Shown here: positions 45,323-56,165 of the stretch, in pieces
How positions within the stretch are numbered: the stretch's first letter is position 1
Layout of the letters: every line of letters starts with the position of its first letter
Assembly: GCA_020466095.1 (NCBI GenBank)
Contig: CM035809.1
Location: forward strand, 5,940,723 to 6,004,722
Length of the DNA stretch: 64,000 nt
DNA from: Chlorops oryzae
Taxonomy: Eukaryota; Arthropoda; Insecta; Diptera; Chloropidae
Direction: 5' to 3'
The notes under the pieces: model-generated
Database searches by the model: none
The model's input: only the letters and a program-made list of their open reading frames with translations
What the model was told of the DNA's origin: nothing
Program-made: the position numbers and the translations under genes

Positions 45323-46231
45323 TCAGCTGCTTACGACGCCGGTCAACACATAACCAAAGATGGTAAGTTGTCCCAGTGGCCGTCCATATTGGCCCTCAAT
45401 CATCCCGGAGCGCATAATTTTCGGATACACATCAGCACCCAAAATGAGATCAATTTCCGAAGACTTGTAAAAGTAAGGGTCCGCCAACTTGATCCCCGTG
45501 AACAACGAGCTGATGCGCTCATCGATATTTTGAGAAGGGGTTATTAATTGCAAATGCTCGTGAATGTGAGCCTTAATTGCGATTTCGATATTGAGGTCCA
45601 TTCTAGCCCGCAGGTTTAATGAACATATTTTGTGCTCATTCAAGCGGTCGCATGTGATGTTCAATTTATTCGCACATCTGCCGGCGAGAATGGACCCAAC
45701 TGAATTTGGATCGAGTAGTGATCTTAGTATGTATAATCGTCCGTTGGCCACCACCTTCACGAGTGCCGTGGGCCGCAACGTTGTTCCCATTGATATCCCC
45801 GCAGCACTTATGGACGAGCGAGGTCCTGTACTGTCGCGCCCCTTGGACCACGAGCACGGTGTCCGGTTTTGTGGGAGCCGAGACGAGCGAGGTCTCTCTG
45901 GTTGCCGTTTTCCCAATCGTGCTGCCATGGATCTTGCTGGCTGATGTTGTGATGTATTATAGTCATGCAGTAAGGTGTGATGTGATTCATGACACCGACG
46001 GCAACGGAACGTGCTGGTGCAATTTCGTCGAACATGCGTTTGCGCCAGGCAATTCGAACAGTAGCGATGCAACAGGACTAGTCTCAACCGGCCTTCGAGA
46101 GATTGTTTTAAAAAGAAGGAGCAGTACCGTAAGGCATGTTGTTTTTTGCAGACTAGGCAGTCCATTTTAACTTCGGTGGCACCAATTTGTGATACGGCTG
46201 TAATTGCGCTAGTACTCATGTTGCTATACAA
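45323..46231 (-). CDS. BEL extra ORF: zinc knuckles plus protease-like domain
   Basis: 302 residues, open throughout, located between integrase and the 3' LTR where some BEL elements carry env. The N-terminal third has Cys/His knuckles (CLVCKKQHALRYC, CSNCLAQTHVRRNC, CRRCHESHHTLLH) that parallel those of this element's own gag. The rest resembles the Pao-type peptidase region (DUF1758): LRSLLDPNSVGSILAGRC at the catalytic position, then DLILGADVYPKIM and TIFGYVLTG. The catalytic triplet reads Asp-Pro-Asn, not Asp-Ser/Thr-Gly, so protease activity is doubtful. There is no signal peptide or membrane anchor, so it is not an envelope. It looks like a diverged duplicate of the gag-C-terminal/protease block. 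Confidence 0.75.
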   Translation of the reverse strand: MYSNMSTSAITAVSQIGATEVKMDCLVCKKQHALRYCSFFLKQSLEGRLRLVLLHRYCSNCLAQTHVRRNCTSTFRCRRCHESHHTLLHDYNTSQHQPARSMAARLGKRQPERPRSSRLPQNRTPCSWSKGRDSTGPRSSISAAGISMGTTLRPTALVKVVANGRLYILRSLLDPNSVGSILAGRCANKLNITCDRLNEHKICSLNLRARMDLNIEIAIKAHIHEHLQLITPSQNIDERISSLFTGIKLADPYFYKSSEIDLILGADVYPKIMRSGMIEGQYGRPLGQLTIFGYVLTGVVSS

Positions 46232-46699
46232 AAGAGATTAAAATACGAACAAACAAAAACGCAAAACAAATGAGATGTTGATGAGAAGTTTAGGGATATG
46301 GAAGTAAAACCAGTTTAGAGATGGGTCGCTTAATAACACCCTTAGCCGTTTTAACGTTTGCTACGCGTACCCGATTATCAATGCCGCGATGCACACTTTC
46401 GACCCGACCTAAGCGTCATTCATTCGGAGGTAGATTCTCGTCTTGTATAACGACCAAATCATGAACTTCTACATCCTTTTGGGATAATTTCCATTTATTT
46501 CGTTTTTGTAGCTCTTTCAAATACTCTGATTTCCATCGTGTACAAAATTGTTGGTATATTGCTTTCATCTTTTGATATCTATTAACTAGAGACATGGGAT
46601 TACTTTCAATTTCAATTTCAGGTGAGGGAGAGAAGGGGGCAGCCAGTGAGAAAGTGACCTGGAGTCAAGCGGTTCTATATCCGTAGGATCATCTGAGAT

Positions 46700-49548
46700 A
46701 GGACTTAGAGGTCGAGAGTTAAACATGCCTCAATTCGATGAATGAATCGTGCTGAATTCTTCAAACGTGTATTTGAAATTACCTGCAAAGCGTCGAAAAT
46801 GAAATTTGAAACATTTGACCCCTGCTTCCCAAAGTCCGCCCATATGAGGAGCACCAGGTGGAATGAATTTCCATTCAATCGCTTGATGTGAATAATTACG
46901 TTCAACATCTGTCTTCATGGCTTTTATAAATTCTTTGAACTCTTTATTCAATACTCGAGAAGCCCCAACAAAATTTGTGCCATTATCGGAAAAAATTCTT
47001 GCAGGGCAGCCTCGCCGGGCTACAAATCGAGCGAAAGCGGCTAAGAAAGTGGGCGTCGTGAGGCCACTAACTGCTTCAAGATGTATTGCCTTATTAGCAA
47101 AACAAACGAACAGTGAAACGTAACCTTTCGTGATACTGCATCCTCAACCTCTGTAGCTCTTTATATCAAAAGGACCACAGAAGTCGATGCCAGTCGACGT
47201 AAATGGCCTAGCGATAGTTACTCGTTCTGGGGGCAAGGCAGCCATAATTTGGCTTTGAGATTTCTTTTTATGCACAAGGCAGACCTTACAAGAATGAATT
47301 GTTGATCTAATTAAATTCTTAGCCTTCGGAATCCAAAATTGTTGACGTATCAAACGCAACATAAGTTGATTTCCCCCATGCATACTTATGTCATGGGTAA
47401 AACGAACAAACAGTCGCGTGAATTGAGCTGAATATGGAAGAATGATCGGAAATTTTTCATTATGACTTAGTGATGTGGAACGAGCTAACCGACTTCCCAC
47501 CCGGAGAAGCCCATCAGTGTCGAGAAACGGATTTAACGTACCGAGTTTGCTTTTTGAATCAATTGGGAGGGATTTTGAAAGACGAAAATATTCACTTGCG
47601 AAATAAGCTTTTTGCGCTATTTGAATTAAGTGATTCTGTGTCGATTTAATTTCGGCACTTGTGACGCCCTTAGTGTGTGGAACTTCACACTGAATTCGTC
47701 GCTTTGTGAAACGAAAAACGTACGAAAGCACACGTAAAGCGCGAGCGAAGTTTGAAAACCTATCGATCAGATCTTCAAAATTGCTAAAAAATGCATAATT
47801 AATTTTAATAGCTTTTTGCTCTAAATTTGTGTCTAACGAGCACGAGGGATTCAATTTTGGCCATGCGGACGCTTCTAATTTTAACCATGAAGGCCCTGTC
47901 CACCATAATTGGTTCTTAACGAGATCTCGACTGTTAATCCCTCTGCTAATCATATCCGCAGGATTGTCATGCGAATCAACGTGAAACCAATTTTCGCGAT
48001 TGGTTTTTTCTAAAATTTTCGACACTCTATTTGCTACAAATGCATTCCATGCACATGGTGGCTTCTGAAGCCAAGCAAGAACAATTGTTGAATCCGTTCA
48101 ACAAAATAGAGACCTTTTATGTATTTGGAGCTCTTCGACTAATGCTTCGATCATGTCAGCTAATAGTGTGGCACCACAAAGCTCTAATCGCGGGAGGGAA
48201 ACTGATTTTACTGGTGCTACACGGGATTTTGCGAATATAAGATGAGTTGTAACACACTGTCCATTTGCAACACGAATATATACACATGCTCCGAACGCCT
48301 TTTCGGAGGCGTCACAAAACGCATGATATTGAACCACTGAGGAAGGGGAATAATCTACCCATCTTGGAATGCGAATCCTATCCATATATATTTATGGCTT
48401 TCCATAAAGTCTTTCCACACTTTTAATTGATCAGAAGGAATTTCCTGATCCCAGTCTATTTTTTGCAACCATAAATTTTGCATAAAAATTTTTGCAACTA
48501 TTACGATCGGTGAGAGCCATCCCGCAGGATCAAAAAGTTTCGCAATCATAGAGAGAATTTCTCTTTTTGTATATGAGGGTTTTTCTGAAAAGACAGAAAC
48601 CGTAAAGAAAAAATAATCAGAGTTAGCATTCCAACGAATACCTAACGTCTTGGTGGAACTACAATCTTCAATTTTGAGAAAATCTTCGTTTAAAAGATCT
48701 TTTACTGGGAGTGTATTCAAAACTTCTTTGCTATTGGAAGTCCATTTCCTCATAGTGAATCCAGCAGAATTGGTGGCCTGAATAAGCTGATCTAAAGCCT
48801 CGAGAGTTTCATTGAGAGTATGTGCACCGGCAAGAGCATCATCGACATACATCATATTTTTCAAAATATTTGACGCTAAAGGGAGTGAATGATCAACCTC
48901 TTTGGCTAATTGAATGAGCGTTCGAATTGCCAAATAAGGCGCGCAGTTGACCCCGAAGGTAACGGTGTTCAACTCATATTCTTCCAAGGGATCTAAGGGG
49001 GATTGACGAAAGATTATTCGCTGAAAGGGAGTGTGGGAGTCATGTACTCGTATTTGACGATACATTTTTTCCAAATCGCCATTGAAGACGTAGCGAAACA
49101 ATCGCCATTTCACAATTAAAATAGTGAGATCTTTTTGAAGTGAGGGACCTACATGCAGTATATCGTTAAGACTTTTTCCGCTTCTTGTTTTACAAGATGC
49201 GTTAAAAACAACACGAACTTTAGTTGTCGTACTTTCGGGCTTAAAGACAGCATGATGAGGCAAATAATAATGAGGGAATTGCTCAGAATTCGAAACCTTT
49301 TCCATGTGACCTAACTCAAGATATTCCATGACCACTTTGTCATATTGGGCCTTTAATTCGGGAGATTTTAATAATCGATATTCGTTGCGTAAAAATTGCC
49401 TCTTGGCAATTTCTTTTGACGAACCGATGTCTGTTGTGAGAGATTTAAAAGGCAGGTGTACAATATATCTACCATCAGAATCGCGGGAAGTCGTATTCAC
49501 AAATTTTTTCTTCTTCAGTGAGAAACGCTGTTTTCGGAATATCCTCAA
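46700..49548 (-). pseudogene. BEL pol: RT, RNase H, integrase, with several breaks
   Basis: The block 49548-48355 is reverse transcriptase with the YVDD catalytic motif (about residue 234) and NGDLEKMYRQI. From 48385 the frame changes into RNase H (FCDASEKAFGACV, LPRLELCGA). A TGA near 48098 interrupts RNase H; the frame resumes and continues as WFHVDSHDNPADMISRG and the integrase zinc finger (H-H-C-C, CKVC), to a second TGA at 47144-47146 next to the first catalytic Asp (GIDFCGPFD). Beyond it the frame is open through IFSDNGTNFVG and the IPPGAPHMGGLWEAG motif; near 46700-46760 small indels again break it. Lesions in total: frame changes near 49500 and 48370, two nonsense codons, and about three indels. 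This copy cannot make an intact polyprotein unless the lesions are sequencing errors. Confidence 0.85.
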
Positions 49549-51532
49549 TTTCCCAAAATCTAGCCATTTGTTTATCTAGTAAAAGTTCATTAATAGACGA
49601 CATAAACACTCGGATATTATTAGCCGCCTTTGAGAGAACCGGGTCTAAAATTATCCATCCGAAGACTGTATTTTGTGCCATGAGAGCATCACATGCATTT
49701 TTTCGAATACCATTTAGAAGAATGAAAGGATAAATATCAGCACCAATAAGAATATCAATTTCATTACTTTTCCAAAATTGACTATCCGCAAGCTTGAGAT
49801 CAGAGGGAATTTGTATTTTATTAATATCCAGAGAATATGTAGGAATATTCTCCGTTAAAAATGGAAGAACAAGTCCTGAAACTTCAATTTGAATTTGGGA
49901 ATTATTGGGAGAACCTAAAATGAAGTTAACTGACTTTACTGTTTTAGCGGATACCGTTCTATTAATTCCTGAGATTTGTGCATTAACTTTGGTTTCTGGC
50001 AATTTTAATAATTTTTGAAGACGTTCAGTAATGAAAGTGCCTTCCAATCCTGGATCAATTAAGGCTCGTGTGGTATATACAACGCCATTATGGAGAATAT
50101 TGACCATAGCTGTGCCCAGCAAGACTTGGCGAGATGAAATGGCAACATGAGATTGAACATTAACAGGGTTTTCTGCAGCAAAGCTAGTTGTCGCAGTGGC
50201 AGCTTCCGATTGTGTTTGAGAGTTCGCTACCACTTGAGTAGGATGAGATTGTCTCGAAAAAGTCGCATTGTGATTGGAGCTATGAGAGTTATTGTATGAA
50301 GGCACATTGTCACGATGCAAGAGAGTGTGATGCCTCTTATGACATTTTGAACAATTGTGAGTACTGGTGCAATTTTTAAAAATATGAGAATTGGCAAGAC
50401 AGTTAATACACAAATTTTGCTGTTTCACTTTATTGAACCGTTCCTGAATACTAAGTGCCAAAAATTTTGAACAATTTTTTGTTGCATGTTCCCGCGATGA
50501 ACACACACAACAACCTGATTTACTTGTTTTCGCTTGATATGTGTTGACTCGATTATTTTTAGACGCTTCCGACTGGCCACCTCTCAATGTAGTAGGCGTA
50601 GATTGTGATTTAGACGTAGAGGCTGAGTCAGATTTTTCACGGAAATCAGAGACTGATTCTAATGTATAGAACCGATTTGTCAAAAATGCGTCTAAATCCT
50701 TCCATTTTGGAATTTCAGATTTATCAGTGAGAGTCTGTTCCCAAAGTGCCAGACTGAGAGTTGGCAATTTTGACGACCATAAATATGTAAAAATAGCATC
50801 CCAACTTTCAACATCAATTTTATACATTTCTAATGTCGAGATACAATTATTTATCTCTCGTTGCAAGCTTTTAATACCTGCACTCGACTCATTTGCCACT
50901 GGTTTGAGATTAAATAAAACCTTGAGTTGGCTGTTTACTAGAATGCGTCGATTATCGTACCGATCTACTAAATTTTTCCATGCTACAACAAACCCATCGT
51001 GAGTTAAGGGGCATTTCTTTACGATTTCATTCGCTTCGCCGCGAGTTTTCTGAAGCAAGTGGTACAATTTTTCTACAGGGGACAAGCGAATATTCGAGAT
51101 GTAAATCGCCGTAAATAAATCCCGAAAAGTTGGCCATGATAGGTAGTCTCCTTCAAATATACTAATATCGCACGGAGGTAATTTTAATTGTGATTCGAAA
51201 TGGTCAGTGGGAACATTAAAACCAGCAAAATGACTGGTATCTGACACGTTCAAAGATTTCGAGGCAATTTCTTCCATTTCCGCCACACACTTCAGATACG
51301 CAGCATAACTTTCTTTATATTGAATTTTTAGCACATTAATTTCTTCACTGGATTTGCCCTTCTTAGTTGCATTTTGGAGAGCGCAATGATACTCTCGCTT
51401 GAGCACATCCCATAAGGATTGAAGTTCCTTTTTCTGAATTTCAATAGTGAAATTAGTGTGAGCGGCTTTAGGAAGTTCATCGAAAGATTCGACGAAATCA
51501 GTCACTTGTGTACACAACGTAGTAAACGACAT
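49475..51532 (-). CDS. BEL gag and protease region
   Basis: 685 residues. An N-terminal coiled helical region is followed by the Pao gag core (DUF1759 type) with LPPCDISIFEGDYLSWPTFR at about residues 117-136, three zinc-knuckle-like Cys/His clusters (CCVCSSREHATKNC, CINCLANSHIFKNC, CSKCHKRHHTLLH) near residues 345-410, and a DUF1758-type protease with ALIDPGLEGTFITERL and DILIGADIYPFILL. In this superfamily gag, protease and pol usually form one continuous frame. Here the frame ends at 49475, where pol continues in another frame. A repeated TTTGTGAA word lies close to the break, so a short deletion is possible. Confidence 0.88.
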   Translation of the reverse strand: MSFTTLCTQVTDFVESFDELPKAAHTNFTIEIQKKELQSLWDVLKREYHCALQNATKKGKSSEEINVLKIQYKESYAAYLKCVAEMEEIASKSLNVSDTSHFAGFNVPTDHFESQLKLPPCDISIFEGDYLSWPTFRDLFTAIYISNIRLSPVEKLYHLLQKTRGEANEIVKKCPLTHDGFVVAWKNLVDRYDNRRILVNSQLKVLFNLKPVANESSAGIKSLQREINNCISTLEMYKIDVESWDAIFTYLWSSKLPTLSLALWEQTLTDKSEIPKWKDLDAFLTNRFYTLESVSDFREKSDSASTSKSQSTPTTLRGGQSEASKNNRVNTYQAKTSKSGCCVCSSREHATKNCSKFLALSIQERFNKVKQQNLCINCLANSHIFKNCTSTHNCSKCHKRHHTLLHRDNVPSYNNSHSSNHNATFSRQSHPTQVVANSQTQSEAATATTSFAAENPVNVQSHVAISSRQVLLGTAMVNILHNGVVYTTRALIDPGLEGTFITERLQKLLKLPETKVNAQISGINRTVSAKTVKSVNFILGSPNNSQIQIEVSGLVLPFLTENIPTYSLDINKIQIPSDLKLADSQFWKSNEIDILIGADIYPFILLNGIRKNACDALMAQNTVFGWIILDPVLSKAANNIRVFMSSINELLLDKQMARFWEIEDIPKTAFLTEEEKICEYDFPRF

Positions 51533-52386
51533 TTCTATTTTATTGATTGCTGTCTTTTGCGATTAAAACTGATAAAATAATTTTATCCTTTGAGAGAAAA
51601 AGAAAAAAAATGAAGGGAAGTTCGAAATAAAATCGTGTAAAGTTTATCAAAAACAATCAAAAACTTTTTATGCGCAAAATGAGCTAGGGATACCCACTGT
51701 TCCGAGCACCGGCTGATTTTAAAATTTCACTTAACTTTCTTTGAGAGTAGTTCAATGCACTTGTCAGTGCACTCAAATTAACAAAAAACGAAATCAAAGC
51801 ACTCAAATTAACAAAAGCTAAAGCAAAACGGTTTAGCTGCGTTGCAGTAATGATAGAGCGGCTTTTCTTTGTTATTCCTCTTTACACGATTTTCTCACGA
51901 TTGGCGCTTAGGCTTCGTAGAATACGAACAGTGGCGCGCGTTGGATTCTTTGTTCGGTCTGTGATTGATTGTTGTATGTGTATGTATATTTACAGAACTT
52001 TCGCGGGTTTTTCTTTTAACGGCAAAATACCGACCTGAGATCAGAGGGAATGTACGGTTATATATATACTTTTTTTTTTTTTTTTTTTATTTGGGAATTA
52101 AGCGGCACTTTTTTATTTTATGGGTTCACAAGGAGGGGGAAATTACCAAAAAAAAACCCCAAAAAAATTTAATTGCACGCACCTGGAGTTCGATATGCTT
52201 ATAAGGTGTGATATGGATGATGTGTGTAATGAGTGTAATGTGTGTTATGTTGCTGCTGTGTTGATGATTTGAGTCCTCTCTTTTGCGAGTCGATTTAGTT
52301 CTTTGTCCGAAACCTGCAGCGAGAAAACTATTTATCAGGGATGTGACGGATATGGATGCGAAGATTCCAAATCCGGATAGGCGATA
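51533..52386 (-). other. BEL untranslated leader
   Basis: The region between primer-binding site and gag start contains a long T run (52070-52090 on the plus strand) and no ORF of note. Confidence 0.6.
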
Positions 52387-52403
52387 TCCGGCTCGAAGGA
52401 CCA
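52387..52403 (-). promoter_or_regulatory. BEL primer-binding site, tRNA-Tyr type
   Basis: TCCGGCTCGAAGGACCA on the plus strand equals the 3' end of eukaryotic tRNA-Tyr with CCA, so the element RNA is complementary to that tRNA. One base separates it from the 5' LTR. Confidence 0.85.
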
Positions 52404-52404
52404 A

Positions 52405-52793
52405 TAAATAACTCAGTTGTAAGGGGAGGGAAATCCGGAATAAGCCGAGAAATAAGAGAAAACCACCAACAATTAAATTCTGTGAATTCTATTTATCTTT
52501 ATTGATATATTGTATGGGAGAGCTTACGTGGATATTTCCGCAAGGGTTTGGTGATGATGAGAATGAGGTATATTGAGCGATGAGTAAATATGTATGTATA
52601 CTTGTAGAATTTCCGTTGCTGAGAAAAGAACGTAATATGCGTGGGAGTGTTGTAAGACAACTGACCTTGTCACGAAGCTGTTTGGCGCCATGACTTTTGC
52701 TTTCTTCTCAACATGTTGCGGAGGTCATGGTTGCATTTATCGAGGGGTCAGTCTTATACCTTGAATAAAGTTAAGCGGCTGTCCACATTAACA
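52405..52793 (-). repeat. BEL 5' LTR (element sense)
   Basis: 389 bp, identical by eye to 44690-45078. TSD CAGCC follows at 52794-52798. Confidence 0.93.
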
Positions 52794-52798
52794 CAGCC

Positions 52799-53409
52799 CT
52801 TTCACTACCACTGCCACAATACAACCCAAAGTTATAAGCATTTCACCTTGATTCAATTTTGCTTTCCCTTAGAAATAGCACTACATTGGTACTGCTATTT
52901 AAAATTTTTCACATGGTTTCAATTAAGCTAAGCATTAAATGAATGATACTTGTACGGGAAGATCCAGTGTTGCCTCTTAGCAAAAGAAATGCTTTGCGCT
53001 TATTAGAAAAAGGCACAAGAAGGGCTAAACCACGAGTTTGGATACTGAATGTCTTATATTTTTGTTTTATATTTTTGAATTTATTTGTATATTTTGTTTT
53101 CTTATTGTTCTTGTTGTAATTATTTATTTTTCTTATGAGGGATGTCACGGGCTGACGCAAATGTCTTCGCCGACGTTGTACATCTGCAAAAGAAATTTTC
53201 GTTACTTTAATCAACTTATTTATTAATGCAAGTATACAATGCAATTAATAAAAAGCTGTTCAAATTTTTAATTAAGACAAAAATAACATCTGGCTTTTTT
53301 TGCAATGCATTTGAGGAAAATACCGTAAAAGAATTTTGTATAAAAAGGCTGTTCCATTCGTTTAAAATCAGTAACATCTCTTACACTCAGATAAGATAGA
53401 CCAACGACA
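52799..53409 (+). promoter_or_regulatory. Proximal upstream region and core promoter of gene C
   Basis: Starts at the BEL border and continues the sequence that precedes gene D (CTTTCACTACCACTGCCACA). The conserved block is at 53123-53203, TATAAAAA at 53339-53346, and initiator TCAGT at 53368-53372 (31 bp to its A). Core elements are intact although the distal block was displaced. Confidence 0.78.
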
Positions 53410-55063
53410 ATGAGTATCTTATTTAACTTCATTTTCTTCGGTGTCGTTGCTTTTGCAGCTGAAAACGCTCTTGGACTAACTTTCTCCGCAAATTCTGGCA
53501 TTGATCTAGACTCATCTGCTGGTGTGAACACCAATCTTGGCTTTGGTCTTGTGGCGCCTGGAAATGTCTATGTAGATGCTGCTGGTTTGGGACTAAACGC
53601 TGGGCTGGAACTATTTGGTGCTGAAATCGGTGGCTCTGGATCAAACGCTGCTCAAAATTCCGCTTCACAATGGAGTACTTCTGGATCATCTGCTGGTCCA
53701 ACAGCCTTCTTATGCTTCATCTTCGAAGGCACAGTCGGCATATCAAGTAAATATCGCTAGGGAAACTGCTGATCAACAGGGTGCAGTTGGATCGTCTACA
53801 AATGGAAATTCAGCAAGTAGTCCTAATCTTGGGGAGACTGCTGGCCTTAGTGTTGGCGCAAGCCTTGGAATGCCCAATCTCGATGCTGTAATGGGACTAA
53901 ACACTGGACTGAAACTATCTGGTGCCGAAACCGGTGCCTTTCAACAGACTTCTAACAGTGCATCAAAAAATGGAAATTCGGCTTCTCAAGCGAGTTCTGT
54001 TGGAGTTACCGCTAGTCAACAAGGTGCTATTGGTACAGCTGCTAATGGAAATCGGGATTCTCAAGTGAATGCTGCTGGAGTTACAAGTGGTCAACAAAGT
54101 GCTGTTCGAGCAACTGGTAATGGAAATTTGGCTCCTCAAATGAATTCTGCTGGAGTTGTCGCTGGTCAACAAGCTGCTATTGGTACAGCTGCTAATGGGA
54201 ACTCGGCTTCGCAAATAAATTCTGCTGGAACTACCGCTGGTCAACAAGGTGCTGTTGGAGCAACTGGTAATAGAAATTCGGCTTTTCAAGCGAATGCTTC
54301 CGGACCTAACGCTGGTCAACAAGATGCTATTGGTACATCGGCTAATGGAAATCGGGATTCTCAAGTGAAAGCTGTTGGAGTTACTGGTGGTCAACAAGGT
54401 GCTGTTCGAGCAACTGGTAATGGAAATTTGCCTTCTCAAATGAATTCTGCTGGAATTACCGCTGGTCAACAAGGTTCTGTTGGAGCAACCGGTAATGGAA
54501 ATTCGGCTACTCAAATGTATTCTGCTGGAGTTACGGCTGGTCAACAAGGTGCTGTTGGAGCAACTGTTGATAGAAATTCGGTTTACCAAGTGAATTCCGC
54601 TGAAGTTACCGTTGGCCAACAAGGTGCTGTTGGAGCAACTGGTAATGGAAATTCGGTTTCCCAAAAGAATTCTGCTGAAGTTACCGTTGGTCAACAAGGT
54701 GCTGTTGGAGCCACCAGTAATGTGGATGCTAGTTTAGTACTAAGCACAGGCTTGCCAAAAATTTCAGAAAATAGCGATGCTTCTAGGTTTTACGCTGCTC
54801 AAAATTCTGCTTCTCAATGGGGTACTCTTGGAGCACCTGATGGTCATATGGCTGCTAATGGAGCATCGAATAATGGAATATCAACTTTTCAAAGGAATTC
54901 TGCTGAATTTTCAGCTGGTCAAGGTGCTTCTTCCAGAGGGGCTTTGGACATTAATTCTGATGCTGCAATATCTGCTGACGTACCCTTGTCGCTTTCAGTG
55001 GGAAGTTCTGCTGGTATACGCAATCGGTTTAAGCCCAGCCTGCTTGACATCAAATTGGGTTAA
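53410..55063 (+). pseudogene. Gene C: 25-residue-repeat protein with one frameshift
   Basis: The first frame (53410 to about 53697) gives signal peptide MSILFNFIFFGVVAFAA and the N-domain in the C/D/E style (no SRR site). Near 53696-53700 there is one extra base relative to gene E (GGTCCAACAG against GTTCAACAG), which shifts into a frame ending at 53760. Everything after that, about 450 codons to TAA at 55061-55063, is open in the next frame, with repeats of type AGVTAGQQGAVGATGNGNSA, and has the shared C-terminal SLSVGSSAG ending DIKLG. A short intron cannot fix it: the only GT-AG pair across the site is 9 nt. Long downstream openness suggests a recent null or a sequencing error. No Trp-type repeats are seen. 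Confidence 0.82.
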
Positions 55064-55111
55064 CCTTTTTGTAGTCCAGCCTTGCATAGCAAAGTGCAAG
55101 TATGTGTTTCG

Positions 55112-55117
55112 AATAAA
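55112..55117 (+). terminator. Poly(A) signal of gene C
   Basis: AATAAA 49 bp after the stop codon, in the same context as in gene B. Confidence 0.65.
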
Positions 55118-55149
55118 ATAAAACTAATAAAGCTTGGATAGTTATAAAT

Positions 55150-56165
55150 CATTTCAATGTTATTTCGTGTATTGAGAGTGAAAATTGTCGGGATTTTTAA
55201 AGAAACAAACTTTCTGAAATATATGTAAATATTTTCGCTCGTTAAAAATAGTTTTGGAAACTTATACAATTCTGCTGTTTCTAGAACACGAAATTTAAGT
55301 TTTCATAAATCGACAACCCAGTGGTGAATTAACCTCATAGGGAACAGAGGCAGCTAACTAGGACGGCGAATCGTCTTAGTGTGCCCCTACAAATTACTGT
55401 ACTTATTATGTATATCTAAAAGCAAGGACTTCTGTAGGCGCGTTGATCAGGGGATAATCTTAAGGTTCAAAATTCATTTGTATGTGTGGTTACTGCCACA
55501 CTCTACTGCTGCGTCGCTCAGGTATAGCTTCAAAATCTCGTGCAAACAGCAATTGGCTGTGTAATTGTGAGTACCATTCAGTAAGAAGCATTTTTTACAA
55601 AGTTTCGTTTGATTCGTCGTCGTTACATCCCAGTCACCAATTCGATTTAGCATTAATATCTCCTTTTGGAAAGTAATTGATGACAAAGGGAAAAATATTA
55701 TATCCAAAGGTTTGTGAGTGGTAAAGAATAAATTCTACGAATGTGGACCAAAAACTTAATGAAATTTTTGTGACATCGCAATGCATTATTTTCAACGACC
55801 AATTTCACAATAATCCATATAAGATCTCAATGGCTAAAACTTACACTTTCCGACTAGTATATAAGAGTTCCAGAGTTCCTTGCTTATAAATAATTTTTCA
55901 ATACTCACGATACCCCAATGTACTTTTTCCGTCGTATACACGTACTTGAGTACCTCCTGTACATAGTTCCGGTCAGGAGACCACAGCAGAGAGGGAAAGT
56001 ATGAGAAAATATATTATTTGAATTTTGTCGCACTTCACACAAGCCGTCAGGTTCAAAGTTCTCACTTCTAATGGCAGTTTCTATAACTGAAAATTTTTTT
56101 CAAAGAGTCCCGAGACCTGTCTTTATAAGAGTTGATAACTAATCGAGTCGCAGATACCAAATATC
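55150..56165. repeat. Duplicated 3' flank after gene C
   Basis: Matches 39300-40690 with internal deletions, including the hAT-like CAGTGGTGAATTAACC terminus and ACTAGTATATAAGAGTTCC. No gene is visible. Confidence 0.75.

Larger units (their letters stand above)
44690..52793 (-). mobile_element. BEL/Pao LTR retrotransposon, full length, minus strand
   Basis: 8104 bp with two 389-bp LTRs that I find identical by eye, flanked by a 5-bp duplication CAGCC (44685-44689 and 52794-52798). On its own strand each LTR begins TGTTAATGTGGACAGCCGCT. Order on the minus strand: LTR, tRNA-Tyr primer-binding site, about 850-bp leader, gag-protease ORF, pol (RT, RNase H, integrase) broken in several places, an extra ORF, a polypurine tract, LTR. 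The target is the upstream region of gene C; the paralogous site upstream of D (about 57290) is empty, which confirms the borders. Confidence 0.95.

Noticed and set aside
45591..46170. Plus-strand frames opposite the BEL extra ORF
   Set aside because: The minus-strand frame carries the zinc knuckles and protease-like motifs; these are shadows.
53690..53760. A short intron restoring gene C
   Set aside because: The only GT-AG pair spanning the break is 9 nt, a multiple of three, and would not restore frame.
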